Below, piece by piece: positions 31,652 through 46,484 of a DNA stretch of 64,000 nt. The notes under the pieces were generated by a model, which was not told where the DNA came from, ran no database searches, and was given only the letters and a program-made list of their open reading frames with translations. Position 1 is the first letter of the stretch; each line of letters begins with the position of its first letter. The translations under genes and the position numbers were made by a program. Source of the stretch: Paraspadella gotoi (lineage: Eukaryota > Chaetognatha); NCBI GenBank assembly GCA_051294375.1, contig CM119266.1, positions 9,308,538 through 9,372,537 of the forward strand, in the 5' to 3' direction.

Positions 31652-34600
31652 TCCGCACATTCTCTTCCTTCTTCAACTCTGTCCCTTCTTTTCCTCCTCT
31701 GGGATTTCAAACTCGGGGTCGTCGTCGTCATCGTCATCGTCGTCGTCGTCGTCCTAATCGTCGTCGTCGCCTCGGATTCAATTTGCATCTAGCGGCCGCA
31801 GCCGTAGCGGCCGCCGCCGCCGCCGCCTACTAACTTCCATTAACGTCCGCTCATCATTTTGCCTCATATATTTTTTATTAATTTTTTTTTCTACGAGCGT
31901 TGACGTTTGATTTGACGACTCCGCTAAGCGCGGCGCTATTGCGCAGGCGCGTAGCTCGGAGCGAATATTAGCTTGAAAAGAGAATATATATGAGGCGTTA
32001 ACTGTGCCGTTTATGAAATTGTAACAATCTGTTTATTATTTTCAACAATAAAACTTTCGTAATTACTTTTTTTCTTTGCCAAAAAGAAAAAAAAATTGGT
32101 ACAACCAAAATAAAAATTACCCATTCATTTAATAAGTAAGCTATCTTGAGTGATAATTACGAGAGTAATAATTATATTTAATTAAAACAATCTTTTTCGC
32201 TTTTTGACCTCGAAATTCGTGGCTCGAAAGCGTTTAGCGATTATATTCTAAACAACTTAATTATTGTGCTTTACCGTCAATCACTTGTCTCCAATATCGA
32301 ATGTTATTAACTTCAAAAGGTCAACTGGTCAAGATCGAGGAAAAGGAAATTCAAGAGGCTCTCATTCTTTCGGACAAATCAATGAAGATTGTCGACGTAG
32401 AGATCAAATCATCGCTACTCGCCAATGTTAGTGGAAAGAAAATAAAATGAAATATTAACAAACTTGTTAGAACCATATTTATATCTTTATTGCCTGTAAC
32501 TGGAGAATCAGTTTGGGGATATCAAACGAAATATTTTTGGAAGAAAAAATTGTCAACATACATCAAGAATTAGATGCATTTTTAACGGTTTATTATTATT
32601 ATGGAAAAACTTAAATACTGCAATATGCAAATTAGATTTAAGTGTCTTTCGAGAAAGAGAAACAAAAAAAAAACAGAGAAATGGCAAACTAAGACACAAA
32701 AAAACGAAAATGGAACAAAATATTTAAAGATGGAAAAATAAATAGCTAATAAGATAAGTCATTACTAATCTCACAAGATTTAGTATGTTCATGAATTTTC
32801 CCCCAGATTTACATCACTAAAACTGTCCTCAAACTCGTGGTGGCGCTGATCGTCTTCGGGATGGCCTTCTACCGTCTGGCGATGAAGGACTTCCGCTTCG
32901 CCTTCGCCTGCGACGTCCACCGCCTCAATCATCACCCGGATGTGGAAGGGGAAAGGGCAGGCGGGAACCTTACCTTTTATCCGGTGGGTGAGGTAGAGAG
33001 AGAGAAGGAAAAGAAATAANNNNNNNNNNNNNNNNNNNNNNNNNNNNNNNNNNNNNNNNNNNNNNNNNNNNNNNNNNNNNNNNNNNNNNNNNNNNNNNNN
33101 NNNNNNNNNNNNNNNNNNNNNNNNNNNNNNNNNNNNNNNNNNNNNNNNNNNNNNNNNNNNNNNNNNNNNNNNNNNNNNNNNNNNNNNNNNNNNNNNNNNN
33201 NNNNNNNNNNNNNNNNNNNNNNNNNNNNNNCAAAGACAAAGTGAGGGATAAATAGAGTTATTGATAGACAGATTTACAACCAGACAGAAAGACAGAGAGA
33301 AAGACAAAGTAAAGTAAAAAGAAAGGGCATTAAAAATAATGTCACCGATGTTCTCATTCCCTAACACAGATATCCAATCACGAACGATTTTCTTGCACCA
33401 ACGTCGTGGGTCCGTTTTCTCGCTACGTCGTCATCGCTTTCCTCATCCTTACCGTCGGTTACATCCTCGTCTCATTCTTCGCGCTCCTCATGTTCTTTTA
33501 CATTCATCATCCGCTCAGAGAGGTAAAGAGGGATGTAATTGGTTGACCTTTAATTTTTTTTTTTTCATTTTCTTTTTTTTTTTTTTTTTTTTGTTAGTTC
33601 TTTTTTTCCTTATTTCTTATCGCTTTTTTGTTCATTGTGTTCTTTTTCTCGAAAGTCAGCCATTTAGAATAGCGTAATAGAGCTTATGTTGATTTTTTTT
33701 CTTAAATTCCTAAAATTATTTATATCAGTATATTTTTATTAGTAAATACTAAATATTAATACTAAAAATTTATATTTATCAGTAAAACATACATATCACT
33801 ATAATCTCTCCCCCTCTCTCTCCTACGAAAAAAAACAAGAAATAGAAACATAGAAAATTGGATTTGCTGTAGTCGCTGGAGCGACGGTCGTTGTTTTGAT
33901 GTTGTTCGGAATCCCGTCTTCATAAAATTCCCGCAAATTCAACCCGGAACCATATATTTGCCGAAACCGGGAGCCAAAAAAAAAAAAAGAAACTCCGAGA
34001 GAGAGAAAGAGAGAGAAAAAAAAGAAAGTTTCCATATTTCCATCCCAGAAATTTCCCCCACTCCCTCCACAAAAAAAAGGGTTCATCTGGGATCGAAATA
34101 TTTATGTTCTTCTTCTCCCAAAACTGGGATAAAAATCGAGTCACGTGAGACTCACGGAAGTCACGTGATCCGAATGTGTGAGTCGGTGAGTTCGTCAAGT
34201 CAATCATGTCTTTTTTTTTTTAAATCGCTGATTTGTATAAATCTTTTAGATTAAATAATTTTAACTTATTTAGAACGAAAATCTCGAGCAAGTGAAAATA
34301 TGGCACGAACTTATTATCACTAAAGATCCCCCGCCTAATGTTTTCACCAGTGATCAGTGGTCACACATGCATGGGAAAATGAAAAAAATTCAAATTTAAA
34401 ATTGTAAAAAAAATAAATCTGATATCGCGTAGGAATTTATTGATTATGATATCACGAGCCGTCATGATTAACGATTTTCGCGATATGGTGGCGCTACGTG
34501 ATCACGTGACTCATTCCCATTCATGGAAGCGCCAGCGGCGTCGGCAGCGTCGGCAGCGTCGCCTCCTTTTTTCTGTCAGAAATTGGTATTCTTTGATGGG

Positions 34601-37600
34601 GTTTTTTTCTCGTTGTTTATTGCGAAAGAAGCGACGGCGAAACGTAAAAATAAGATGAGATGATTAAAGGAAGACAGGAATGGAATAAGAGAGAGCCAAT
34701 GGGACTCGTATTTGTCATTAAATTTAACGTAGCGGTATGATGTGGCGTGAAATAAGATTACGTGAGACTTAGTAAAAGTTAAGTAATCGTTTGAAAGTTG
34801 CCCTTAAAATAAACAGAATAAAAATAAAATAATTAAAAAGATACAAAGAAGTGAAGTAGTTTCATTAAGCTAAGTGAAGGCCCAGGTGAGATATTGTTAA
34901 TTCTCATTTGCATATAGCAGTACTTGATTAGTTTCGTTATTAGCAAGTTTCGAGATGTCTCGGAGCACGAACATCCTCACATCTCAGCGCGAACTCGTGT
35001 CCCTTTTTAAACTACCGCTCTGTTTGTAATTATAAATAAAAAAGTTATCAGTTCTTTCTTTAACAATTTTAAATTCTCGTGAGGAAAGGCGTGTTAAAGC
35101 TTCTTGCTTCACATAAGAGAAAAGCAAGAGTTACATTAGAAATTTCTTTGCCATCAAATGAACTCCATATGGTACGTTATGAACTTTTAAGGAAGTTGCT
35201 GACTTGCTGCAACGTAAAGAATAGTATTTCTTCGTGGTTATTTTATATGTAATTTATGTATAAGTCATGACGAATGAACGGACGCATCAGCTATTTGAGC
35301 GTTAAACTACAATTCATATTTGTCGACACCAGCAGACTCCCTTATGTCTTTGTTAAGCTTACATTATAATAGTCGTATCAGATGACGCCGAGTGTAGAAA
35401 ATGTTTATTATTTTCTATGCCACGAGGGTCGCGCGTTCGATTCGTCGGCTGTAGGTTAAACTGGCATTAACATGAAATCCAAGGATTTTCTTCATGAACA
35501 TCTGGTAAAAATACGAAACAAAAGAAAATAAAAATCCAAAAATTATACACGATTGCAATTGGATGAACAAAAAAATCCAGTTTTCTGATTTGTTGATCGA
35601 TCAATTGTTGACGAGGGTAAANNNNNNNNNNNNNNNNNNNNNNNNNNNNNNNNNNNNNNNNNNNNNNNNNNNNNNNNNNNNNNNNNNNNNNNNNNNNNNN
35701 NNNNNNNNNNNNNNNNNNNNNNNNNNNNNNNNNNNNNNNNNNNNNNNNNNNNNNNNNNNNNNNNNNNNNNNNNNNNNNNNNNNNNNNNNNNNNNNNNNNN
35801 NNNNNNNNNNNNNNNNNNNNNNNNNNNNNNNNNNNNNNNNNNNNNNNNNNNNNNNNNNNNNNNNNNNNNNNNNNNNNNNNNNNNNNNNNNNNNNNNNNNN
35901 NNNNNNNNNNNNNNNNNNNNNNNNNNNNNNNNNNNNNNNGGGTGAGTACGAAGTGAGTACGAGGTGATTACGAGGTGAGTACGATGTGAGTACGAGGTGA
36001 GTACGAGATGATACACACGATGGAATCAGAATCGGAGGAAGTTCAAGTATTTCGAGATCAAGGGCGAGTTCGACTTTGGGGTTTGAAAAGAAAAGAGGAA
36101 GAAAAGTGGTACTATTTTTCGAAAGCGCCACATTTCCGTTCCTTTAATCCTAATATTTATTCTTAATCTTTTAAAAATTAATCCAATCTTTAAACAAAAT
36201 CATTAATACTAACCTAATCTCTTAATCCTCGTCCTTAACCCAAATCCATAACTTAATCTTTCAGCATAAAATCTAATTTCATTCCTAATTTAAGATGAAA
36301 TTGGGGCGGAAATGGAAAATATGGCCAGGAAGGCAAAGTAGGGTGAAGCAGTGAGAAGTAAACGATTCCTGTAGTATACGAGGGGGCTTAGAAACGACGG
36401 TAAAAAGCTGATGAATTAAGGGAGGGGAAAGGGGTGACAAGTAATATGGAAGTTGCAAAATTACTTGTTTATTTTTTAGATTTAAAATAACTATCATTTA
36501 TGATTTTNNNNNNNNNNNNNNNNNNNNNNNNNNNNNNNNNNNNNNNNNTTTGAATCGAAAAAAAAAATATTTTTTTTTGTTCTTTTTTATTTTATTCCTT
36601 GTTCTTTGTTCTTTTATTTCTCTGTCTTTCGCTTTTATTCGATTGTTTTCACTCTTGGCGCTAAATTTTAAATTTGAAAAAAAAAGGGAAAAAAACTTTG
36701 TTTTCCCTCTGCTTCTTTTCCTTTTCCTCTTCTCTGACTTTTCAGTGATAAATTTCTTTTTCATTTAGGTTTTCGCTCTAATTTTCTTTCGATTTATATT
36801 CCTCCTTTTTTTCTTTCTTTTCTTCTTTTTATTTTTAATTCTCCTTCGGAGACAATCGCATAATTCTTTTCTCCTCCCTTCTCTGTTTCAATGTTTCCCC
36901 TCTTCTTCAACTCTTTATCCCTTTAACCCCCATTGCCTTTCTCCACGGGCAGGTTGAGAGGTAGACACATTTTAAAAATATATTTATATTTTAACTAAGA
37001 TGGTTATCCTAAATTAAACAGCCCAAGCTTCAATAAATGGCTTAAAATAAAAAACTATATATAATTTTGTANNNNNNNNNNNNNNNNNNNNNNNNNAAAA
37101 AGAGAGAGATATTAAATAAAAAAACTATATAATAATTGTTGTTAATATTTTATAAACATAACCTAGATAATAATTATATAATAAAAGACTATAATCCTAT
37201 AGTCATTTATATTGTTTTAAATGTGGCCCTTTAACAGTTGTGAAGAGGCCGGCGCCATTTCATCCACACACCCCTAGTCTCCCCACCCACCTACCAAATT
37301 TCAAATTCCTTCCCCCCCCCGTACGCCCCCGCCCCATCCCCCCATCGCCAGATCTTGCAAGCCTACGAGAAGACGATCTTCAAAGAGGAAATGGAGATGA
37401 AGATCGAAAATTTGATGCGAAACCGAACGAGAGACATCGTCTTTCTGCTCTTCTTTCTCTATACGACGAACAAGGAAACTTTTAAGGTATTTTTAATCGT
37501 GGGAATGTTGAGAAAGAACGAGCGATACGAATTGTAATTCATTTCCAGATTCAAACTTTTTCATGGATCAGTAACAATAAATCAATAAATAAAGAACATA

Positions 37601-38865
37601 AATTTTTGAAGGGCAATGTTATAAATGACCATTCTACGAGAGTATTTCTATATTTCATATAGTAGATCAGATTAATAAATAAACTTTCTTTTTCCCAAAA
37701 ATTATGTATCCGTTTCATACAAAGGTTCTTAACTATCTAAGATTCTACATTTTTTTTTTTTTTTACTTGACCAAATTTCTTTTTAATCAATTCTGTCCAA
37801 AATCCGTGTAAAATTAAAAGAATCTTTAAATCTTTTATAATAATAAAAGACGAGTAATATTTTGTTCCCAGCTTGTTTACAGTCAGGCACCCCAAACAAA
37901 ACAAATTTCCAACCGCGCGACTATAATTCCGAACAAAAGGAAAATTGGCTTTTTGCTTTTTTTTTCGCCCAGCGACACAATTCGATTAAGAAAGAAAACA
38001 AGGAAACGAAATAAAAAAAATCCAAAAAAATTTAAAAATTGGCACTATTTTCGTGAGCGCCCCATTTAGATTAAAAATCTTGAAGCTTAATTTTAACTTA
38101 ATATCTAGCTCTAATCCACTAATCCTTAACTTTAATCCATAAATCTATTTTCTAACCTTAAACCCTAAACCTTAAACAAAATCTAAAACTTGAAAAGGGG
38201 CGCTATCGGAAAAGAGGGCCCCAAAATTAAGGCTTTCGTTTGCAACTACGAATGTTGTAACGAAAAGGAAAAAAAGGGAATTTTCTTTCTCCCCCTAACG
38301 GAGAAAGAACGAAACAAGATATTTATATGCGGTTTTTTTATGTTTTTTGTTTGGAGAAAATGTTTTTTTCCTTGAAGCAAAAGAAAAACCTTGAAAACAA
38401 ATTTCGCAAATTGTATTACAAAGGCCCGTAGAGAAGTGGGTGGCATTGAATCTTTAAATTAGACACTATGCATATTAGACAAATTTGACAATTAGACAAA
38501 TAGACAATTGGACAAATTAGACAGTATGCATATTTCTATTATAGTTTAGAGTTTACACGGTTATATAGTATAGTATAGTAAGGTTCGTTCTATTTGGGTT
38601 CTAACTCTACCTCTAAGCATCCTTTAATGTTTATTGTTCAATTCCAGTCTCCCTACTTAAATACTGGCTTGTCTTTCTACAACGTTCTTTCATAAATTAC
38701 TCGACATACCACGTCTCTTCCATGCCCCACCATGTCCCGCCCCATGCCAGAGCTTCAAAGAATTTCTCTCTCCTCTCTTTCACGACGACTTGATTCGTTT
38801 GGCGACGAATCGGAAATGGAATACGGCAGAAATGGAGAGACGGAAAATATCATTCGGGCGAGGTC

Positions 38866-38939
<74 letters not shown>

Positions 38940-40931
38940 CGATGTTTGATTGATTTGTTGATTGATCGATGTTTGATTGATCTTTGATTGATTGATAGAT
39001 TAATTGTTTGATTGATTAATTGATATAATGATTGAATGTTGAAAGATTGATTAACGGTTGATTGATAGATTATTTGATTGATGGTTGGTCGACCGACTGA
39101 TTGCTTGCTCAAATGAAAGTTTTAGTTAACCTGATACTTTCCTATTTCTTTTTACCTTTTTTTAAAATTTTAATCTTAATTCAAATAATTTGAGAATTTC
39201 AACTTCGACACAATTTTTTTTTTCTTTTCTCCTTCAGACGATGACGGGTTCTCCATTTCTCTGGCGGACGTTGAACTCACTTCGCTTCCCGCTTGCTTGT
39301 TCTCTGTCACCAAGCTCAAAGTGAGTGCTTGTCTGAGCCGGGTTATTGTCCGGCCACGTCATAGAATCGACATTTTTTTTNNNNNNNNNNNNNNNNNNNN
39401 NNNNNNNNNNNNNNNNNNNNNNNNNNNNNNNNNNNNNNNNNNNNNNNNNNNNNNNNNNNNNNNNNNNNNNNNNNNNNNNNNNNNNNNNNNNNNNNNNNNN
39501 NNNNNNNNNNNNNNNNNNNNNNNNNNNNNNNNNNNNNNNNNNNNNNNNNNNNNNNNNNNNNNNNNNNNNNNNNNNNNNNNNNNNNNNNNNNNNNNNNNNN
39601 NNNNNNNNNNNNNNNNNNNNNNNNNNNNNNNNNNNNNNNCCCTCTCTCTCTCTCTCCAGGAACTGGACCTCTCCTTCAACGAGAGTCTCGTTAATCTAGA
39701 AGGAATTGAGAAACTGGTGGACCTCGCGGTTCTTAAAGTCGAGTCCTGCAAAGTGAGTTGTAACTTGTATGAGTCTTAAATGAAATACATTTTACATAAT
39801 ATCGTATTTATCTCCAATGAGTATTAGCGTTTTAGCTTACGAGCGTTATTGCTTTGACATGGAACTATTTATTCTTCAATTATTTTTTTTAAATTTTTTA
39901 AACTATTTTTTCGTCTAATTTATTTATTTATTCATTTATCTATTTATTTATTTATTTTTTATTTTATTATCTATTCATTTTGTATCTTTTCATTCATTTA
40001 TTTATTTCTTTATTCATTCATTTATTAATATTTATTATTTTTCATGATTTTCATCCTCCGAATTATCCTCTAAAAATCATTTGGCATGACTTTAATTAAT
40101 AAATATCTAAAAAATTTTTTAAAAAATTTTTTATAATATTTGTTAATATTCTAAAGCTGTGGTCCCCAAAACCGCAGAGCGATTATTCTTTTATTTATCC
40201 TCCAGAGATTCAAGAGCACGCCGGAGAATTTCTTCTTTTTTTTAAAATCCGTTCTCCGATGCTATTTTTAGCTCAAAAAATGGTTCGCGTTCTGAACGCG
40301 TTAGCCCCCCCCCCTCTAATTCGTTCCTTCTTTTTTTATTTTTCTTTCTTTGCTTTTTTTTTTGCGTAAAAGCACTGAGAAAGAAGATGATGATGACGAT
40401 GATCGAACCGGCGACGAAAAATGGCGTCGTAAAGCTATTAAACGCCGTCTCGCTCTCTCGCTCGCTCGTTCTCTCACTTTCTTTCTTTTTTTTCTAGGTT
40501 TCCTTCTTTCTATTTCCTAGCTTTCTATCTTTTTTCTTTCTTTCTTTCTTTCTTTCTTTCNNNNNNNNNNNNNNNNNNNNNNNNNNNNNNNNNNNNNNNN
40601 NNNNNNNNNNNNNNNNNNNNNNNNNNNNNNNNNNNNNNNNNNNNNNNNNNNNNNNNNNNNNNNNNNNNNNNNNNNNNNNNNNNNNNNNNNNNNNNNNNNN
40701 NNNNNNNNNNNNNNNNNNNNNNNNNNNNNNNNNNNNNNNNNNNNNNNNNNNNNNNNNNNNNNNNNNNNNNNNNNNNNNNNNNNNNNNNNNNNNNNNNNNN
40801 NNNNNNNNNNNNNNNNNNNNNNNNNNNNNNNNNNNNNNNNNNNNNNNNNNNNNNNNNNNNNNNNNNNNNNNNNNNNNNNNNNNNNNNNNNNNNNNNNNNN
40901 NNNNNNNNNNNNNNNNNNNNNNNNNNNNNNN

Positions 40932-40969
<38 letters not shown>

Positions 40970-43900
40970 GATCACATCTTTCATCTCTGACCCGCTCTTG
41001 CTTGTGGAATTTGAAAATGTCAGAAAACTGAGCGAAGGGAAATAAAGATTTGTTTAGTTATTCTTTAAAAAATAATGAAACAGGTTTACTTTTACCGAGC
41101 GATCTTCCGGAAGCAAATGTTATAATCCTTTCGTTTTCACACCCCCCCTCCGATTTTCCCGCCTTCCTTCCCCCTTCCCCTCTGCCCCGGCCAACTTTCA
41201 CCACCCTCAACTTACCCTCCCTTCAGCTCCAAGACCTTACCCCGGCGACGCGCCTCCCTAACCTCCAACGCCTCCAAGCGGCGGACAACAGCTTCGTCGG
41301 TCTCCCCGAAGGCTTCGAAAGTCTCGAGCAGCTGACTTACCTCGACGTCTCGCAGAACGACAGCCTCACCGCCTTACCGCTGGGTGAGATTCGTCGTCGT
41401 TGTTCGTGGGGATTTTGTGTTCATCCGATGATAGGACAATAAAAAATAAAATAAAATTAAAAAACCGATGAGTTATTATTTATGAATTACATAAGGGAGT
41501 GGTCTTTTCATACAATTGAAACATTNNNNNNNNNNNNNNNNNNNNNNNNNCTAATGTTGTTCAACCAGGACATCCAGGTGGTCACACATTGCATTGGAAA
41601 ATTGAAAAAAAAAAAATTCAAATTATAAAATTGTTTTATAAAAAAAAATAATCTGATATCGGGCGTTCGAGCGAATTTATGATTATAATCACGAGCCCGT
41701 GCACGATGATTAACGATTGTTTTCGGCGTATATTCATATTTGTGTCGACACCAGTAGAACTCCCTAGATGTCTTTGTTAAGCCTTACATATAATAGTCGT
41801 TATTCAGATGACGCCCGAGTATCGAGTAGAGAAAAATGTTTATTATTTTCTATGCCACGAGGTCGGGTGGTCACCCCTATTCTAGCGCGTTCGATTCGTC
41901 GCGTCTGTAGGTTAAACTGGCCTAACATTGAAATCCAAGGATTTTTCTTCGTATGAACTATCTGGTAAAAATACGGAAGCAAAAGAAAATAATAAAATCC
42001 AAAATACCTATACACGATGCACATTGGAGTTCATGAACAAAAAATCCATGTTTTCTGATTGGTTGATCGATCAACTTGTTGACGAGGGTAAAAAACCCTA
42101 TTTTATTTCCCTTGTTTTTTATCGCCTTCAAGAGATTAAATCTTTTTTCCCCCCCCATATTCGCGTCTAAAGAGACGACGAGACAAAGAAGGAAAGGAGT
42201 CGGAGGCTGAAGCCAAAGCTCGGGGGGAGGTTGTTGTTGAAGTGAGTGAGAAGGGAATTAGAGCTGTCAGGGTGCAGTACGAGAGGGTGAGTTACGAGGA
42301 GTTGAGTACGAGCGCGTTTGAGTACGGGTGTGATCACAAAACGGATGGGAATCAGATCGGAGGAAGTTTTCAAGTATTTTGAGACAAGGGCGCCTGAGTT
42401 CGACTTGGAGTTTGAAAAGGAAAAGAGGAAGAAAAGTGTCGCGATTTTTCGAAAGCGCCCCATTTTCTTTCTTTAATCCTAATATTTATTCTTAATCTTT
42501 TAAATCATTAATATAATCCAATCTCCAAAATCCTCGTCCTTAACCCAAATCCATAACTTAATCTTTAAGCATGAAAATCTAATTTCTTTCCTAATTTAAG
42601 ATGAAATTGCGGGCGCGGAAATGGAACAATATGGCCAAGGAAGGCCAAAGTTTAGGGTTGAAAGCAGTGAGAAGTAAACGATTTCCGTGTAGTATACGAG
42701 GGCTTTAGAAACGAACGGGTACAAGTAAAAGAAAGGTTAGCAAAATTACTGTGTTTCACTAAGTTTTTTTTTTATTTTTAGATTTAAATAACTATTATTT
42801 ATTAATTTTTTTTTGAATTGGTTAAAATATTTTTGTGTTAAATATTTAAATTATAATATTATTTATCTGTTCGGGTATGGCGGACGTTTAGTGTTGTCTT
42901 CCTGGAATAAATGTAATAAGTACATAAAGGGTAGTAAAGTTCATTGACGACAAACAATTTCAAGGTGGACGTATTTAGGAAAATTGTAGTGGATGTGAAT
43001 GAAAGAGATTTGCAGACCGTGGGAGATGAAAGCGCCTGGAATAAGGCGGACGTGCCGGAACAGGTTAGGGTTGGACAAGCGGGAGTGGGGGGGTGGTGGT
43101 GGTGGGGTCGATAGGGTGGGGTGTGGAGGGTGGGCGGGTGGGTGAGATCTAATCAAAGCCGCGACGCATTGCATTGCGGAAGGGAAACTCGTGGTCACGA
43201 TGCGTGGACTTGTTTCCCTTTGAATCGAAAAACAAAATTATTTTTCTTTGCTCTTTTTTTATTTTATTCCTTGTTCTTGTTCTTTATTTTCTCTGTCTTT
43301 CGCTTTTATTCATTGTTTTCACTCTGCCTCGCTAAATTTTAAATTTTTGAAAATAAAAGCGTGGGGAAAAAAAACTTTGTTTTTCCCTCTGCCTTTCTTT
43401 TCCTTTTCCTCTTCTCGTGACCTTTTCAGTGGCATAAATTTCTTTTTCTAATTTAGGTTTTCGCTCTAATTTTCCTTTCGATATATTGTCTCCTCCTTTT
43501 TTACCTGTATTCTGTTTTCTTCTTTTTGGATTTTCAATTCTCCTTCGAGAACAATTCGCCATAATTCTTTTCTCCTCCCTTCTCTGTTTCAATGTTTCCC
43601 CTCTCATCTTTCACACTCTTTTATCCCATTAACCCCCATTGCCTTCCTCCACGGGCCCTGGGTTGGTGCTCCCTTTGAGAGCGTTTGACGACGTGTAGAC
43701 ACATTGTTAAAAATATATTATATTTTAACTAATGATGTGTGTATCTCTAAACTTAAACAGCCCAATCTGCCTCAATATAATGGCTCTACCCTTAAAATAA
43801 ATAAAAACCTATATATAATTTTGTAAGCTTATTATAACATAAGCCTACGAAGTAATAATTATTATAATAATAAGACTATAATCCTATTATCATTTATGCA

Positions 43901-46236
43901 TTGTTTAATGTGCCCTCGGTGCCGACCCGATACGCCGGGTAAACAAGTTGTGAAGAGCGCCCACGGCCATTTCTCCACACCACCCCTTGTCCCCCACCAC
44001 CTACCAACATTTCAAATTACCTTCCCCCCCCCTCCGCCCGCCCCATTCGCCCAGATCTTGCAGGCCTACGAGAAAGACGATCTTCAAAGCAGGAAATGGA
44101 ATGAAGATTCGAAAATTGATGGAAAACCCGAACGAGAGACATCCGTCTTTCTGCTCATTTCTTTTTCCTATACGACGAACAAGGAAATTTAAGGTATTTT
44201 TAATCGTCTAGGGGAATGTTGAGAAAAGAACGAAGCGATGCGAATTGTAATTCATTTTCCAGATTCAAACTTTTTCATGATCAGTAACAATAAATCAATA
44301 AATAAAGAACATAAATTTTTGCAAAAGGCAATGTTATAATGACCATTCTACGAGAGTATTTCTATATTTCATATAGTAGAATCAGATCTAATAAATATAA
44401 AACTTTCTTTTTCCCAAAAATTATGTATCCGTTTCAACAAAGGTTCTTAACTATCTAAGATTCTACATTTTGTTTTTTTTTTTTTTTACTTGACCAAATT
44501 TCTTTTTAATCAATTCTGTCCAAAAATCCGTGTTAAAATTAAAAGAATCTGTTAAATCCTTTATAATAATAAAAGTACGAGTAATATTTGTTCCCAGCCT
44601 TGTTTACAGTCAGGCACCCCCAAACAAAACAACATTTCCAACCGCGCCGACATTATAATTCCTCCGAACAAAAGGAATAATTGCTTTTTGCTTTTTTTTT
44701 TCGCCCAGTACGCACACAATTCGATTAAGAAAGAAAACAAGGAAACGAAATAAAAAAAATCCAAAAAAAAAATTAAAAATTTGGCACTATTTTCGTAGCG
44801 CCCCGTCCCCATTTAGATAAAAAATCTTGAAGCTTAATTTTTAACTTAATATCTAGCTCAATCCACTAATCCTTACTTTAATCCATAAATACTATTTTTC
44901 TAACTTTAAACACCTAAACCTTAAACAAAATCTAAAACTTAAAAGGGCCGCTATCGGGAAAAGAGCGGCCCCAAAATTAAGGCTTTCGTTTTGCAACTTT
45001 ACGAATGTTGATAACGAAAAGTAAAAAAAGGGGAAATTTTCTTTCCTCCCCCTAACGGAAAAAGACACGAAAACAAGATATTTATATTGCGGCTTTTTTT
45101 ATGTTTTTTTTTGGAGAAAAGGTTTTTTTGCCTTGAAAGACAAAAGAAAAACCTTTGAAAACAAATTTCCAAATTGTATTACTAAAGGCCCGTAGAGAAT
45201 GGGTGGCATTGAATCTTTAAATTAGACCACTATGCATATTAGACAAATTTGACAATTAGCACAATAGACATTGGAACAAATTAGACAAGTATTGCATATT
45301 TCTATTAGGTAGTTCTCGAGTTACACGGTATATAGTTATAGCTATAGTAAGGTTCGGTTCTATTTGGGTTCAACTCTACCTCTAAGCATCCTTAATGTTT
45401 ATTGTTCAATTCCAGTTCTCCCCTACTTAAATACTGGCTTGTCTTTTCTACAACGTTCTTTCATAAAAAAAAAAAAAAAATATAAAAAATATTACTCGAC
45501 ATTACCACGTCTCTTCCATGCCCCACCATGTCCCGCCCCATTGCCAGATTGCTCAAAGAAGTTTCTCTTCTCCTCTCTTTCACGACGACTTTGATTCGTT
45601 TGCGACGAATTCGGAAATGGATACGGCAGAAATGAGAGACGGAAGAAATATCATTCGGCGAGGTCTTGATTGATTTGATTGATGGATTGATTGATTGATT
45701 GCATTGACTTGATTGAGTTGATTGATTTGAGTGATTGATCGATGGTGATGATTGTTGATGATCGATGTTTGATTGATTCTTTGATGATTGATAGATTAAT
45801 TGTTTGATTGATTAATTGACTATAATGATTGAATGTTTGAAAGATTGATTACGGTTGATTGATAGAATGTATTGATTGATGGTGGTCGACCGACTGATTG
45901 CTTGCTCAAAATGGAAGTTTTAGGTTAACCTGATTACTTTCCTATTTTCTTTTTACCTTTTTTTTAAAATTTAATCTTAATTCAAAATTTGAGAATTTCA
46001 ACTTCGACACAATTTTTTTTTCTTTCCCTTCAGACCGAATGAACGGGTCTCCATTTCTCTGGCGGACGTTAACTCACTTCGCTTCCGCTTGCTTGTTCTT
46101 CTGTCACCAAGCTCAATGTGAGTGCTTGTCTGAGCCGGCGTTTATTGTCCGGCCCAAGTCATTAAATCGACATTTTTTTCAATTACTCTCGCAAATCTCT
46201 CAGTTCGCTATCCTGAATCTCTCTCTCTCTCTCTTA

Positions 46237-46267
<31 letters not shown>

Positions 46268-46338
46268 TTTCTCTTTCTCTTCTCTCTCCTCTTTCTCTCT
46301 CTCTTCTCTCTCTCTTTCTCTCTCTCTCCCCTCTCTCT

Positions 46339-46371
<33 letters not shown>

Positions 46372-46435
46372 CTTCCCCTCTCTCCTCTCTCTCATCTTCC
46401 CCCCTCTCTCTCTCTCTATCTCTCTCTCTCCTCTA

Positions 46436-46484
<49 letters not shown>

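Larger units (their letters stand above)
34335..41525 (+). repeat. Copy 1 of a ~7 kb contig-end overlap (gene B exons 9-14)
   Basis: Collinear with 41551-48444. It ends at the 25-N gap 41526-41550, exactly where the second copy begins. Contains intact exons 10-14. Internal gaps at 35622-35939, 36508-36548, 39381-39639 and 40561-40931 are all bridged by sequence in copy 2. Confidence 0.9.

Noticed and set aside
35420-35460. GCGCGTTCGATTCGTCG resembling a tRNA B box, also at 41888
   Set aside because: No A box at the right distance and no foldable tRNA; the second occurrence is only the redundant assembly copy.
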